Shown here piece after piece: positions 58,101 through 64,000 of a stretch of 64,000 bases of DNA. Within the stretch, counting starts at the first letter, position 1, and each line of letters starts with the position of its first letter. The DNA is taken from contig NC_049990.1 of NCBI RefSeq assembly GCF_000003815.2, positions 16,896,085-16,960,084 on the forward strand. The letters are read 5' to 3'. The notes below the pieces were generated by a model. It ran no database searches. It saw nothing but the letters and a program-made list of their open reading frames with translations, and was not told the DNA's origin. The position numbers were made by a program, and so were the translations under genes. This DNA is from Branchiostoma floridae (taxonomy: Eukaryota > Chordata > Leptocardii > Amphioxiformes > Branchiostomatidae).

Positions 58101-58695
58101 AGCGCTTCTGGGCACAGACCGGGGCAGTCGGGCAGTGCCACGTTCCGTGCCTGAATGGGCACGGAATGGGGCAGGCACGGTTCGGGGCGCAACAGCCCAT
58201 AAAAAAACAAGTGTGTATGGTCTCAACAAAGAATATTACATACGAATAAAAGCCAAAATGGAGGAGAGATTTGGGCATAAAAATGTTAAACGTAGTAAAA
58301 CATATACGAAAAAAAATGAAACAGCAGCAGCATGCAGATACTGGTTTTAAAAATATAAATACATAGATAGCTACAACAAGATCCATAGATTGATGTGATA
58401 AATGATGTTAAATAGATGAGTAGAAAAGTAACTCGTCAATGTGCAAACCGATAAAATCAGGAAATAGATAGACCTGCATATAACCAGATAGATAGATTGG
58501 TAGACATACCAATAAATAGCTGAATAGACCAGTAGGTGATAGATATCAAAATGAAACTTACTGCTGATTAAAGACGTAAACAATAGCGACTGCATCTGTC
58601 TTATTTGCAGCTCCACATGACGTCTGCTGGCCACAAGTCTGGACAAAGATGCAGAGAGCCAAAATGGCACACAAATGCCTGCACGAACCCGCCAT
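35425..58695 (-). CDS. Secreted EGF / F5-8 type C / F-type lectin / GCW-domain protein
   Basis: Extracellular multidomain protein. Exons: 58695-58562 (signal peptide CRHLCAILALCIFVQTCG), 57081-57002 (helical, RLQEVEGKMKLER), 44672-44535 (EGF, DIDACLANPCDANATC), an EGF exon starting in the gap and ending 41717 (NATCICYPGYIGDGL), 40378-40172 and 38829-38590 (F5/8-type C-like, WQPWLTELNFYG), 37449-37266 and 36820-36585 (F-type lectin-like, NVALGKTAFQTS ... RLPGDSRVLTLCEV), and 35729-35425 (C-terminal domain LGCWEDRFDRAIPSMEG ... GYKVFAVQ). All checkable junctions agree in phase, mostly phase 1. The 44535 junction uses a GC donor; acceptor 38830 has a weak pyrimidine tract. Probably a glycan-binding or matrix protein; ligand unknown. 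Exons hidden in the 689-N gap may be missing, and linkage of the first two exons over 12 kb rests on phase and sense only. Confidence 0.82.
36267..36456. mobile_element. Long hairpin MITE in a lectin gene intron
   Basis: Arms of about 70 bp: CCCTCACATGTAGCGAAGAT ... GAGCTCCAAATTACGAGGAG and the complement CTCCTCGTAATTTAGAGCTC ... TTCGCTACATGTGAGG. Loop about 45 bp. Little divergence between arms suggests recent origin. Confidence 0.8.
37064..37178. repeat. (CA)n-(TG)n inverted microsatellite
   Basis: About 65 bp of CA, a short TATA-rich centre (catacatataaatatatatg) and about 35 bp of TG, able to fold as a hairpin. In a lectin gene intron. Confidence 0.95.
37985..38115 (+). repeat. Repeated TCTGGATATCCAGA-like motif
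   Basis: The sequences ttccacatcctgaatatcca, cgttctggatatac and attctggatatccagaat occur three times within 130 bp with interspersed cggcccg. Degenerate tandem repeat in a lectin gene intron. Confidence 0.5.
40972..41466 (+). mobile_element. tRNA-derived SINE, nearly complete
   Basis: Head with A box (CGTAGCACAGTGGTAGTG) and B box (GCCGGTTCGAATCCGCC), a body of about 380 bp (GGGAAAGGCACTTTACACGA; GGGAGTTGGTGATTCACTTC) and a tail with the hairpin CACCCCGTAAGGGGCGG followed by (GAT)n. In the lectin gene intron between the EGF and F5/8-type C exons. The tail resembles the LINE 3' end at 43000-43035. Confidence 0.85.
41559..41750 (-). repeat. 48-bp minisatellite made of exon end plus splice donor
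   Basis: Four 48-bp units by plus-strand start: 41559 to 41606, 41607 to 41654, 41655 to 41702 and 41703 to 41750. The last includes the true end of an EGF exon and its donor (GGTTGTTCAG|GTAAAT). On the coding strand every unit repeats TGTTCAG|GTAC or TGCTTAG|GTAC, so three extra donor-like sites lie downstream of the real one. The units stay open in the exon's frame, encoding YYFPHVVKSNGCSGT-like repeats. Confidence 0.88.
41817..42505. other. Assembly gap (689 N)
   Basis: A sized gap. The 5' part of the EGF exon ending at 41717 must lie in it, and possibly other EGF exons. Confidence 0.98.
42506..42595 (-). pseudogene. Degenerate EGF exon copy
   Basis: Minus strand reads VEASLPSSCDAKAICKDNP, aligning with IDACLANPCDANATCKDNP of the 44535-44672 exon. 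The first cysteine is Ser, the acceptor region (tcctcagagcctg) does not give the expected phase-1 start, and the frame after CKDNP diverges (LLTWGH). It runs into the gap. A decayed duplicate is most likely; sequencing error cannot be excluded. Confidence 0.6.
42640..43035 (+). mobile_element. LINE 3' end (CR1-group RT C-terminus and tail)
   Basis: Frame 42685-42954 (MYKMANRLVDVP ... SYFPRTIVEWNLLSPSTV ... LDSFKERLQ) is the conserved C-terminal tail of CR1/L2-like LINE proteins (the FPRTxxxWNxLP motif). It is followed by CGAAGGGCGGTTATACCGGC near 43000-43020 and a TATAGATAGAG end. 5'-truncated. In a lectin gene intron. Confidence 0.8.
43773..44461 (+). mobile_element. piggyBac-like family member, internally decayed
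   Basis: TTAA (43769-43772) then CCCGAGTGGATTCCGTTTGG, aligning to 47648-48566 and ending in TTTGGACCCCACTTGGTCAT then TTTA. The outermost CCCTCAAAC bases are lost at the left. In a lectin gene intron. Confidence 0.7.
44727..45530 (+). pseudogene. LINE reverse transcriptase fragment, frameshifted
   Basis: Three overlapping frames carry consecutive RT blocks: KLEHYGVRGKPLAWIQTFLT ... SGVPP (44760-44910), AYINDLPNHAFNAKVRLFAD then DCILL (44935-45005, the F/YADD catalytic box) and YLGITISANLSWNCHVDNM ... RRAARYVLNKYQR (45190-45460). Frame changes near 44915 and 45100 make it non-functional. Probably the same type of CR1/Jockey-like LINE as 42640-43035. It lies immediately upstream of the EGF exon in a lectin gene intron. 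Confidence 0.85.
45535..46245 (+). repeat. 53-bp minisatellite, about 13 copies
   Basis: Unit TATAAGGCCTTAAACAGGGG TACATGTATTACATTGTCAG GGATGGACCCTGG, period 53 bp measured between successive AAGGC(C/T)T landmarks. Some copies share the variant GGCCCAAAACAGAGG. It starts where the LINE fragment stops. Confidence 0.9.
46246..47643. other. Lectin gene intron sequence without recognised content
   Basis: No coding similarity. A short palindrome GCACGTACGCGTACGTAAG lies near 46895. Short frames are not supported. Confidence 0.55.
47648..49181 (+). mobile_element. piggyBac-like non-autonomous element, complete ends
   Basis: Left end CCCTCAAACACCCGAGT and right end GGTCGGGTGCTTGAGGG are inverted repeats (15 of 17 by eye) exactly flanked by TTAA (47644-47647, 49182-49185), the piggyBac target rule. 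GGGGTCC(G)TTTGGACCCC palindromes occur just inside the left end and again at about 48535-48552. No transposase frame. A tRNA-like segment (48960-49035) and an A-rich stretch lie in the right third. In a lectin gene intron. Confidence 0.85.
48960..49035 (-). repeat. tRNA-like segment inside the piggyBac-like element
   Basis: Minus strand has A-box-like CACTAGCGCAGTGGTTAAAG, a perfect T arm (CCCGGTTCGAATCCGGG) and a run of T after GGTGGA. The acceptor strands do not pair properly, so it is a tRNA-derived insertion rather than a working tRNA gene. Confidence 0.5.
49186..50700. other. Lectin gene intron sequence without recognised content
   Basis: A/T-rich; no coding similarity or clear repeat structure seen, apart from a weak duplicated theme (caccaacgacc..cacacg / caccctcaatcc..cacacgg) at 49340-49520. 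Confidence 0.5.
50757..52345 (+). pseudogene. LINE ORF1 with coiled coil and SGNH-esterase-like domain, frameshifted
   Basis: ORF1 of a CR1-group-like LINE. The N-terminal half is charged heptad-like coiled coil (KNEQDKQKRELEKELKDL; SLQSLVETQQQQISALQNEV). The second half resembles the SGNH/GDSL esterase domain known from such ORF1 proteins: VRVYTDSIWK for block I (T replaces the usual G), FHVGSNDL for the Asn block, and YKPDQIHLDD for the Asp/His block. The last block is in another frame after a frameshift near 51890 (aagtaagg); the frame then closes at 52345. A repeated DDYRPGD occurs near 52215-52250. No ATG is visible at the 5' end of the open stretch, so the start is uncertain. Confidence 0.75.
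52474..56231 (+). pseudogene. LINE ORF2: AP endonuclease, reverse transcriptase, Cys/His tail
   Basis: Autonomous non-LTR retrotransposon polyprotein. 52540-53350 is the AP-like endonuclease (LRLASWNIQG; VQETWL; ILGDLNSR; SDHCQISVSI). 54230-54920 is the RT (NYRGIAISSC; FIDFRKAFDSVWR; CGVRQGC; FWADDLVLLSKS). The C-terminal part ends with RLCPTCHNDIENEFHFVMDC, a zinc-binding motif common in invertebrate LINEs. Lesions: a frameshift near 53615 between TPLVS and PWYDQQC, a TAG at 54924, and a frame change near 54995; open again 54996-56231. The conserved motifs and few lesions suggest recent loss. It lies antisense to the lectin gene in an intron. Confidence 0.88.
56232..57001. other. LINE 3' tail and lectin gene intron
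   Basis: 56232 to about 56350 is likely LINE 3' UTR (ttattacattagttgttag). The rest is A/T-rich intron with an (ACTATACT)n-like stretch at 56455-56475 and no gene. Confidence 0.5.
57180..57375. repeat. GC-rich palindrome cluster
   Basis: Repeated CCCCGAACCGTGCC / GGCACGGTTTGGGGC arms in both orientations, including ACCGTGCCTATGCACGGT and AGTCCCCGCGTGCCCCAAAC facing GTTTGGGACACGCGGGGACT. In intron 1 of the lectin gene, with relatives at 57695-57765 and 58100-58195. Confidence 0.8.
57537..57636. other. Assembly gap (100 N)
   Basis: Unsized 100-N placeholder, directly abutting the palindrome that begins at 57638. Confidence 0.98.
57638..57820. repeat. 183-bp near-perfect palindrome
   Basis: Arms of about 88 bp with a CTAA centre: TAATGATTCAGTTCGTTGTG ... 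CCCCGAACCTTGCTTTGCCC and the complement GGGCAAAGCAAGGTTCGGGG ... CACAACGAACTGAATCATTA. Only a few arm mismatches and a 3-4 base bulge. In intron 1 of the lectin gene. Confidence 0.9.
58100..58200. repeat. GC-rich palindromic unit
   Basis: GGGCAGTGCCACGTTCCGTG then CCTGAATGGGCACGGAATGG and GGCACGGTTCGGGGCGCAAC. Same family as 57180-57375. Confidence 0.65.
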
Positions 58696-59345
58696 GTCGC
58701 GGCTAAAATGTTTACTGGACCCGATGGCCTTGCTTCTATAGCCAACAGACTCATTATGTAAATACCTGCAGGATCAAATAAAAAAGAAACATTACCAATT
58801 GAAGGCCATTCGCTGTTACCGCCTCTTCATAAAAAGAAAACACGTGAAGGACTTTTTGAAATGCCAAGGATTATGCTTTGAGGGAATTGCGTAACTGGTC
58901 ACAGTCGGTGTTTTTTGAACCCATTTGCATTGTAAAAAGAAAGGTTTGTTAGCCTAGGTTCTATCTTATTACTACCAGGATTCTTACATTCGCTGTCATG
59001 AAAAAAAGGCTTTCAGTGCCAGGAGTATATAAGGAGCCTAGTTAGTAACGTGTTTGTGGTATTAGGGCTGACAATGCAAACATATACTAGCAGCTATTTT
59101 CCACCTTTTTCATATCGTAAATAGAAAATAATAACTTCAACTATTTAATAGATTATCAAGGTCAGGGTTTGGTCAGCAAATGTGGGACGGATCAAGACAC
59201 TTTTGCACACTTTTTGTTTCTTGACGTCACAACTGTCAAATGCATCTGTATCTTTCTCGCTCAGAAGCCTGTGAGGTTTGGGTACTCATGACAGGTAAGC
59301 CAACGGACGGGTCCTTTCTATCTGTTGGTTCGCCGTGATTGACAT

Positions 59346-59635
59346 AGCCTGGATACCATACCCAAACCTCAAAATATATCTTTCGTGTTGGGCTCTGGCA
59401 GGGTGGCTGTACAAAGGTTCTCGAAGGCCCTTGATCAGAGGGAGGAGAACCTAAGATTGATGATCACTCTCACCACAGGTAGCCAGCTACAACACACCAC
59501 AGTTGGTCAGCAGGCTATCACAGTAGCGAATCAGGTACTTAGTGGTCACTGTTATGGATTCAAAAAGTACAGTTGGGGGTGTTTAACCAATCATGGCAGG
59601 GGTGTATTTACCTCCTTCTATTGGCAGAGGAATTG
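59346..59635 (+). mobile_element. Truncated copy of the TAGCCTGG element
   Basis: TAGCCTGGATACCATACCCA then a body matching the complement of 29352-29070 (ggtagccagctacaacacac; gtggtcactgttatggattc; taaccaatcatggcaggggt). The far terminus is absent. Confidence 0.75.
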
Positions 59636-59763
59636 GCATTGGCATTGGTTTCGTCGTCTTATGCAGTGCCATACCGGTTTACGCCATCTTCTTACACTGG
59701 GAAAACAAGCCGGCCTGGTTCCTGTCGTGTGAAGGTCAGAGTTGAATCTTGCCTATCAAAAGG

Positions 59764-59995
59764 GGTATCTCACTGCACTTGGGGCACCGCTGCGGCTGCG
59801 GGGTTCGTTCAATGTGCCGTCGTTGTGTTATTTTTGCCGATTTATTTTTAATAATTTGCGTAATACGTAAAAGTATGACTGAGAAGACAACAAAATACAG
59901 ATAAAGGAAGAAAAGTCGTTCTTTATCTCTAAAATCTCGTTGAGTGATCTTTCTTAACCCAATTGAAGTGAGATACCACAAGTGCAGTGAGATAC
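59764..59995. mobile_element. MITE with GTATCTCACTGCACTT ends
   Basis: GTATCTCACTGCACTTGGGG at the left and AAGTGCAGTGAGATAC at the right are inverted. The centre contains cggggttcgttcaatgtg. Related to 20826-21053. Confidence 0.7.
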
Positions 59996-60184
59996 AAGTT
60001 ACCATGTCATTTTCACTATTTCAAAGTTACATATTAGAGCGTCTTGGATCCAATCGGGATCTTTGTTACACACCATCATATAGGCAGAGTTCGTCGACCA
60101 ATCAGAAGTCCCAATTTTGTATCGGTTGTAACGCCGTAACGTCATAGAAGTGCCTAAAGTGGTGAATAATGAATCTCCAGCGGT

Positions 60185-60412
60185 CAGTCATTGGTTAATA
60201 TATATCTCTCCGTCTGATTGGTCAGTGTCCTTTCTACCTCCCCTTCTGAATGGTCAATGTCCTTTGTACCTCTCCTTCTGATTGATTCGGGTCGTTCTGA
60301 GTCATTCATAGCTATAAACGAATCATCACAAAAAATGATCCGAACCAATCAGAACGAGAGATGCATAGAATATTGCCCAATCAGAAGGAAAGATACAAAT
60401 TTCCCCTGCAGA
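60185..60412. repeat. Imperfect palindrome with CCAAT/ATTGG boxes
   Basis: Left CTGATTGGTCAGTGTCCTTT ... CTTCTGATTGATTCGG; right CCGAACCAATCAGAACGAGA ... CCCAATCAGAAGGAAAGATA. Several copies of the CAATCAGAA(G/C)G theme. Probably a decayed mobile element. Confidence 0.6.
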
Positions 60413-62918
60413 GTAGAGTAGGGTAGAGAAGAAATCAGTAGAGTAGCTTTGAAAAAGATTTGCTATACAAAGAATGTTATGAAATATTGTCCGTAGAAAT
60501 TTTGGTTTTAAAATTAAATCTATGATCCTCTAGATTAGAAACATGTCAGATATCTAACGTTGGCATTCTTAAATTATCATTACTATACAATGTATTGACT
60601 GACGCTGGTTTTACTTTTCAATGGCCCCAATACTTTGTCACTTCAAACTAACGACATGTCTACCAAAATCAGAAGCCTTAAGCTGATTGTGCAAAGTATA
60701 ATGCAACTTCATCTTTCACTGCCAGCAAAGACGAAGTCAAGTCCAACAACTAGAATGAATAGAATCTTACATTGATTAGACACCTTGTTCTCTCCCTCCA
60801 GACATAACTTTACCTCAAAGATTAAAATCAACAGGAAAAATAAAACGATAACGTATTAAACAATGTCTGATTTCTCCTATAATAGGTTATACAATCACAT
60901 TTGATATACAATGATAGCATTTGCTTTATTTTCCAGGCTTCGTGACATCTCGTCTTCAGCTGGTTCTAAACGTCGTCCCCAAGACCCAGAAATAAACTCA
61001 AATAACGTTCTAATGCTTGGACAATGTATACACAATCAATGTCTTTTCAGATTCCAAGTTTTTAAAGGGTTACGCATATTTCAGTATATATCTTGCATGT
61101 GCAGTACCGGAAAAGCATCTAAATATGAAAATTAATTACTTGAACATAAAATGTCATTTGTGAATTTGAATGATTGATTTCGTGCAGGTCACAATACATA
61201 GAAATATCATATAAAAACCCTTGTGATGTCTACTACAAGCAGTCTATATCCGTAATATCTACTCTACAACACCTGGGCAGATAGCTGAAGAGGACCTAGA
61301 GATTCGGAAAAAAATACATCTTGAGTTGGAGAACAGCACTTTTTTATTATGATTTTTTTCTTCTTTCTAACACTTGGCATCTCTCCATTTTCTTGACAGT
61401 TGCTATTGAATAAATGCCTACAACCAGTCGTTGGACACAGATATTGAAAAATAACTTTTTAGTCAAGACATCTTGTATGATATACCTACTGGATGTATAC
61501 AGTAAAGTGTTGTAAATTTTCTTTAAACAGCTTTATATTGAATCACAATCCTTTTAATTTTATTTCATAAATCAGCATACTTATTATTTCAAGTCTAGTT
61601 ACTTTACTACAAAACAACGATTGGACAGAAATATCAAGACTATATATCTTCTCACCATTCAATATAACATGAAATCAGAACATCACTTGGTCATAATACA
61701 AAGGGGGTATTTTCGTAATAAACCCTTTGATACTCCTCAAAATTGAGTAATACATTTGCTATATTAAGTAAGACATTCCTGTTGTGATATCTTTTTCAAG
61801 CCTTATAAACATAACCATCATCATAGAGCAATGCACCTGTCTGTGCATTTTATAACAATTTAAAACGAAAATATAAGTACCACAATTTGATATTTCCAAC
61901 TTTTAGCAGCTTTAACAACATCCAAATTTATATAACGAGTAAATGAGTTTAGAAGGAATTTTTGAAATAAGATGCGTTTCGATTTATATCATGTCTGACG
62001 TGCAGTATTTACAAGTTCTTTCGCACACAGGTATATTTCATGAATTAGTTTTACTATGCGGTGTCGATTTAGTATCATAAAAGTACAGAAACAGATCTGG
62101 CGTTTGGAATTTCTTATCACAAATTTCATTGTTGCAAGTCAATTGTTTCCTTCGATGTTCAGCAGCGAAGATGCCATGATACGTTTATCTTTGGCAGTAA
62201 AATGACTTGAGAACAATTTGTACTGCCCTTTACGAGAAATACATAGTTACGTATACTTCAAACCGAATTCAGTATTGCTATGCGTACATGTACATGTATG
62301 CGGATACTCGTAACGCCTGTTTCCAACGGCAAAGCACATTTACGCAAGGGGAAAGACATACTAGCATGGCGTCTCGAATTTCTTGTCAAAGCTCCTATGA
62401 TTTTGTTATGTGGTGTTACTTAACATTACTTTTGTTATATGCTTTGCTTGTCTGTATTTGTTTCAATGTTCTTTTTGTACTCTCAGTTTGTTTCTGATGA
62501 CGGCACGAAAATAAGCATGTTGAGCTTGAGTGTGTCGCCATCATGTTATGTATCTATCTGTTGCAATAAAAAAAATTCTTGTCGCCAAATTTTATTGTTG
62601 CATGCAAGGTGATTGTTTCCTTCGGTATTGAGCAAAGAGGATGTCATTAGACATGTTTGTCAGCTATTAGACTATATAAATAATGAGAAGGATTGCACAC
62701 TTCAAACTGATTTCTCCATTGCTATTCAATAGTAAACAGTAATCTGTTTCTAACAACAAATTTTTTGCACTTTTAGGTAATCTTCTTAAACTTTCACATA
62801 TCAGCAATATATATGTCGGCATTTCTGTTATCATCAAATTTTTCCAAGCTATACTCAAGTTCCGAAGTGAGATGAAAATGTAAGGATGTTGTCAAAAGCC
62901 CAAGCTCTTTTTAGGATG

Positions 62919-64000
62919 CTAGAAAGTGTCCTCACCGTAGATAGCCAGCTTCATCTGTAGAGATTCTTGAAGATAGCTGACGGCCTTTTTGTGATCACCG
63001 AGATCAAAGCAGGCAAGACTCAGAAATTTTAGTAACGAGGCGATATGAGGATGTGCAGTGTTCTCACCATAGATAATCCGCCTCATCTGAAGAAACTGTT
63101 CAAGGTAGCTGACGGCCTTTTTGTGATCACCAATGTGTCTATAGTCAATGCCCAATGTGCCCAGTGACGAGGCGATATCAGGATGTGCAGTGTTCTCACC
63201 ATAGATAATCCGCCACATCTGTAGTGACTGTTCGTGATAGCTGATGGCCTTTTTGTGATTACCGAGTTCCATCCAGGCAACACCCAAGTTGTTTAGTGAC
63301 GAGGCGATATCAGGATGTGCAGTGTTCTCACCATAAATAGTCCGCTCCATCTGTAGTGACTGTTCGTGATAGCTGAAGGCCTTTTTATGATCACCAAGGT
63401 CCCTCCAGGCGATACCCAAGTTGTTTAGTGACGTGGCGATAACAGGATGTGCAGTGTTCTCACCATAGATAGTCCGCATCATCTGTAGTGACTGTTCGTG
63501 ATAGCTGACGGTCTTTTTGTGATCACCAAGGTTCCCCCAGGCGCCACCCAAGTTGTTAAGTGTCGATGCTATATCAGGATGTGCAGTGTTCTCACCATAA
63601 ATAGTCCGCTTCATCTGTAGTGACTGTTCATGATAGCTGACGGCATTTTTGTGATCACCATGGTGTATACAGGCGTTACCAAACTCGGTTAGTGACGAGG
63701 CGATATCAGGATGTGCAGTGTTCTCACCATAGATAATCAGCCTCATCTGTAGTGACTGTTCGAAATAGCTGACAGCCTTTTTATGACTACCAAGGTCACT
63801 CAAGGTGTTACCCAATTTGCTTAGCGACGAGGCGATATCAGGATGTGCAGTGTTCTCACCATAAATAGTCCTCATTATCTGTAGTGACTGTTTCTGATAG
63901 CTAATGGCCTTTTTGTGATCACCAAGGTTCCCCCAGGCGCCACCCAAGTTGTTAAGTGTCGATGCTATATCAGGATGTGCAGTGTTCTCACCATAAATAG
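62919..64000 (-). CDS. TPR-repeat protein, C-terminal part (partial at window edge)
   Basis: About eight tetratricopeptide repeats of 44 aa (132 bp) with consensus YGENTAHPDIASSLNNLG and GDHKKAVSYHEQSLQM, resembling kinesin-light-chain/NPHP3-type TPRs that bind partner proteins. The frame is open to the right edge and ends at 62919 after LAIYGEDTF. The last repeat is the most divergent. TPR arrays of this sort often follow an NACHT/NB-ARC-type ATPase in lancelet and cnidarian proteins; no such domain is in view. DNA identity between some repeats is very high (see findings). Confidence 0.88.
   Translation of the reverse strand, partial: IYGENTAHPDIASTLNNLGGAWGNLGDHKKAISYQKQSLQIMRTIYGENTAHPDIASSLSKLGNTLSDLGSHKKAVSYFEQSLQMRLIIYGENTAHPDIASSLTEFGNACIHHGDHKNAVSYHEQSLQMKRTIYGENTAHPDIASTLNNLGGAWGNLGDHKKTVSYHEQSLQMMRTIYGENTAHPVIATSLNNLGIAWRDLGDHKKAFSYHEQSLQMERTIYGENTAHPDIASSLNNLGVAWMELGNHKKAISYHEQSLQMWRIIYGENTAHPDIASSLGTLGIDYRHIGDHKKAVSYLEQFLQMRRIIYGENTAHPHIASLLKFLSLACFDLGDHKKAVSYLQESLQMKLAIYGEDTF

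Larger units (their letters stand above)
58696..62918. other. Intergenic between the lectin gene and the TPR gene
   Basis: Upstream region of the lectin gene. Contains a TAGCCTGG element copy (59346-59635), a MITE (59764-59995) and an imperfect palindrome with ATTGGT/ACCAAT boxes (60185-60412). 60420-62580 is A/T-rich with nothing recognised. TTTATT at 62591-62596 is a possible minus-strand AATAAA for the TPR gene. Confidence 0.6.

Noticed and set aside
1-64000. CRISPR arrays, bacterial operons or prophage
   Set aside because: The tandem repeats found lack unique regularly spaced spacers, and genes are intron-split eukaryotic genes.

Overview
The window is animal nuclear DNA, most likely from a cephalochordate (amphioxus, Branchiostoma-like). 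The reasons are: genes split into many small exons with GT-AG (and two GC-AG) introns; chordate-type CYP2, SULT, AADAC and GAL3ST genes; a secreted EGF / F5/8-type C / F-type lectin / GCW-domain protein and a 44-residue TPR array of kinds I associate with lancelets; and dense short DNA transposons, tRNA-derived SINEs, CR1-group LINEs and a Penelope-like element. Species assignment is inference. Three runs of N (17250-17349, 41817-42505, 57537-57636) show a draft scaffold.

Gene layout. 1408-6533 (-): two coding exons of a galactose-3-O-sulfotransferase. 13903-21426 (+): a CYP2-clan cytochrome P450, missing about 90 residues around a gap. 23617-29532 (-): a six-exon cytosolic sulfotransferase whose exons join in phase to 297 aa. 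30717-33108 (-): a four-exon arylacetamide-deacetylase-like membrane esterase joining to 400 aa. 35425-58695 (-): a 23-kb gene for a secreted protein with signal peptide, short helical segment, EGF exons, F5/8-type C domain, F-type lectin domain and C-terminal GCW domain; several elements, including a 5.5-kb LINE, sit in its introns. 62919-64000 (-): the C-terminal end of a TPR-repeat gene running off the right edge.

Functional reading. P450, SULT and AADAC-like esterase occupy about 19 kb and represent oxidation, sulfonation and ester/amide hydrolysis; with the nearby carbohydrate sulfotransferase they form a small neighbourhood of xenobiotic and sulfate-transfer enzymes. The lectin gene is probably an extracellular glycan-binding protein. 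The genes may simply be neighbours; co-regulation is not shown by the sequence.

Mobile DNA. I see a Penelope-like relic (1-757); a piggyBac-like non-autonomous element with TTAA ends (47648-49181) plus partial relatives; mariner- and pogo-like elements; hAT elements with 8-bp and 5-bp target duplications; an element with a perfect 9-bp duplication; several hairpin MITEs; tRNA-derived SINEs; LINE fragments; and a nearly complete but broken LINE whose ORF1 carries an SGNH-esterase-like domain. Micro- and minisatellites are frequent. The most unusual item is a 48-bp tandem repeat (41559-41750) that duplicates an exon end with its splice donor, in frame. Exon boundaries were read by eye from splice consensus, phase and protein continuity.
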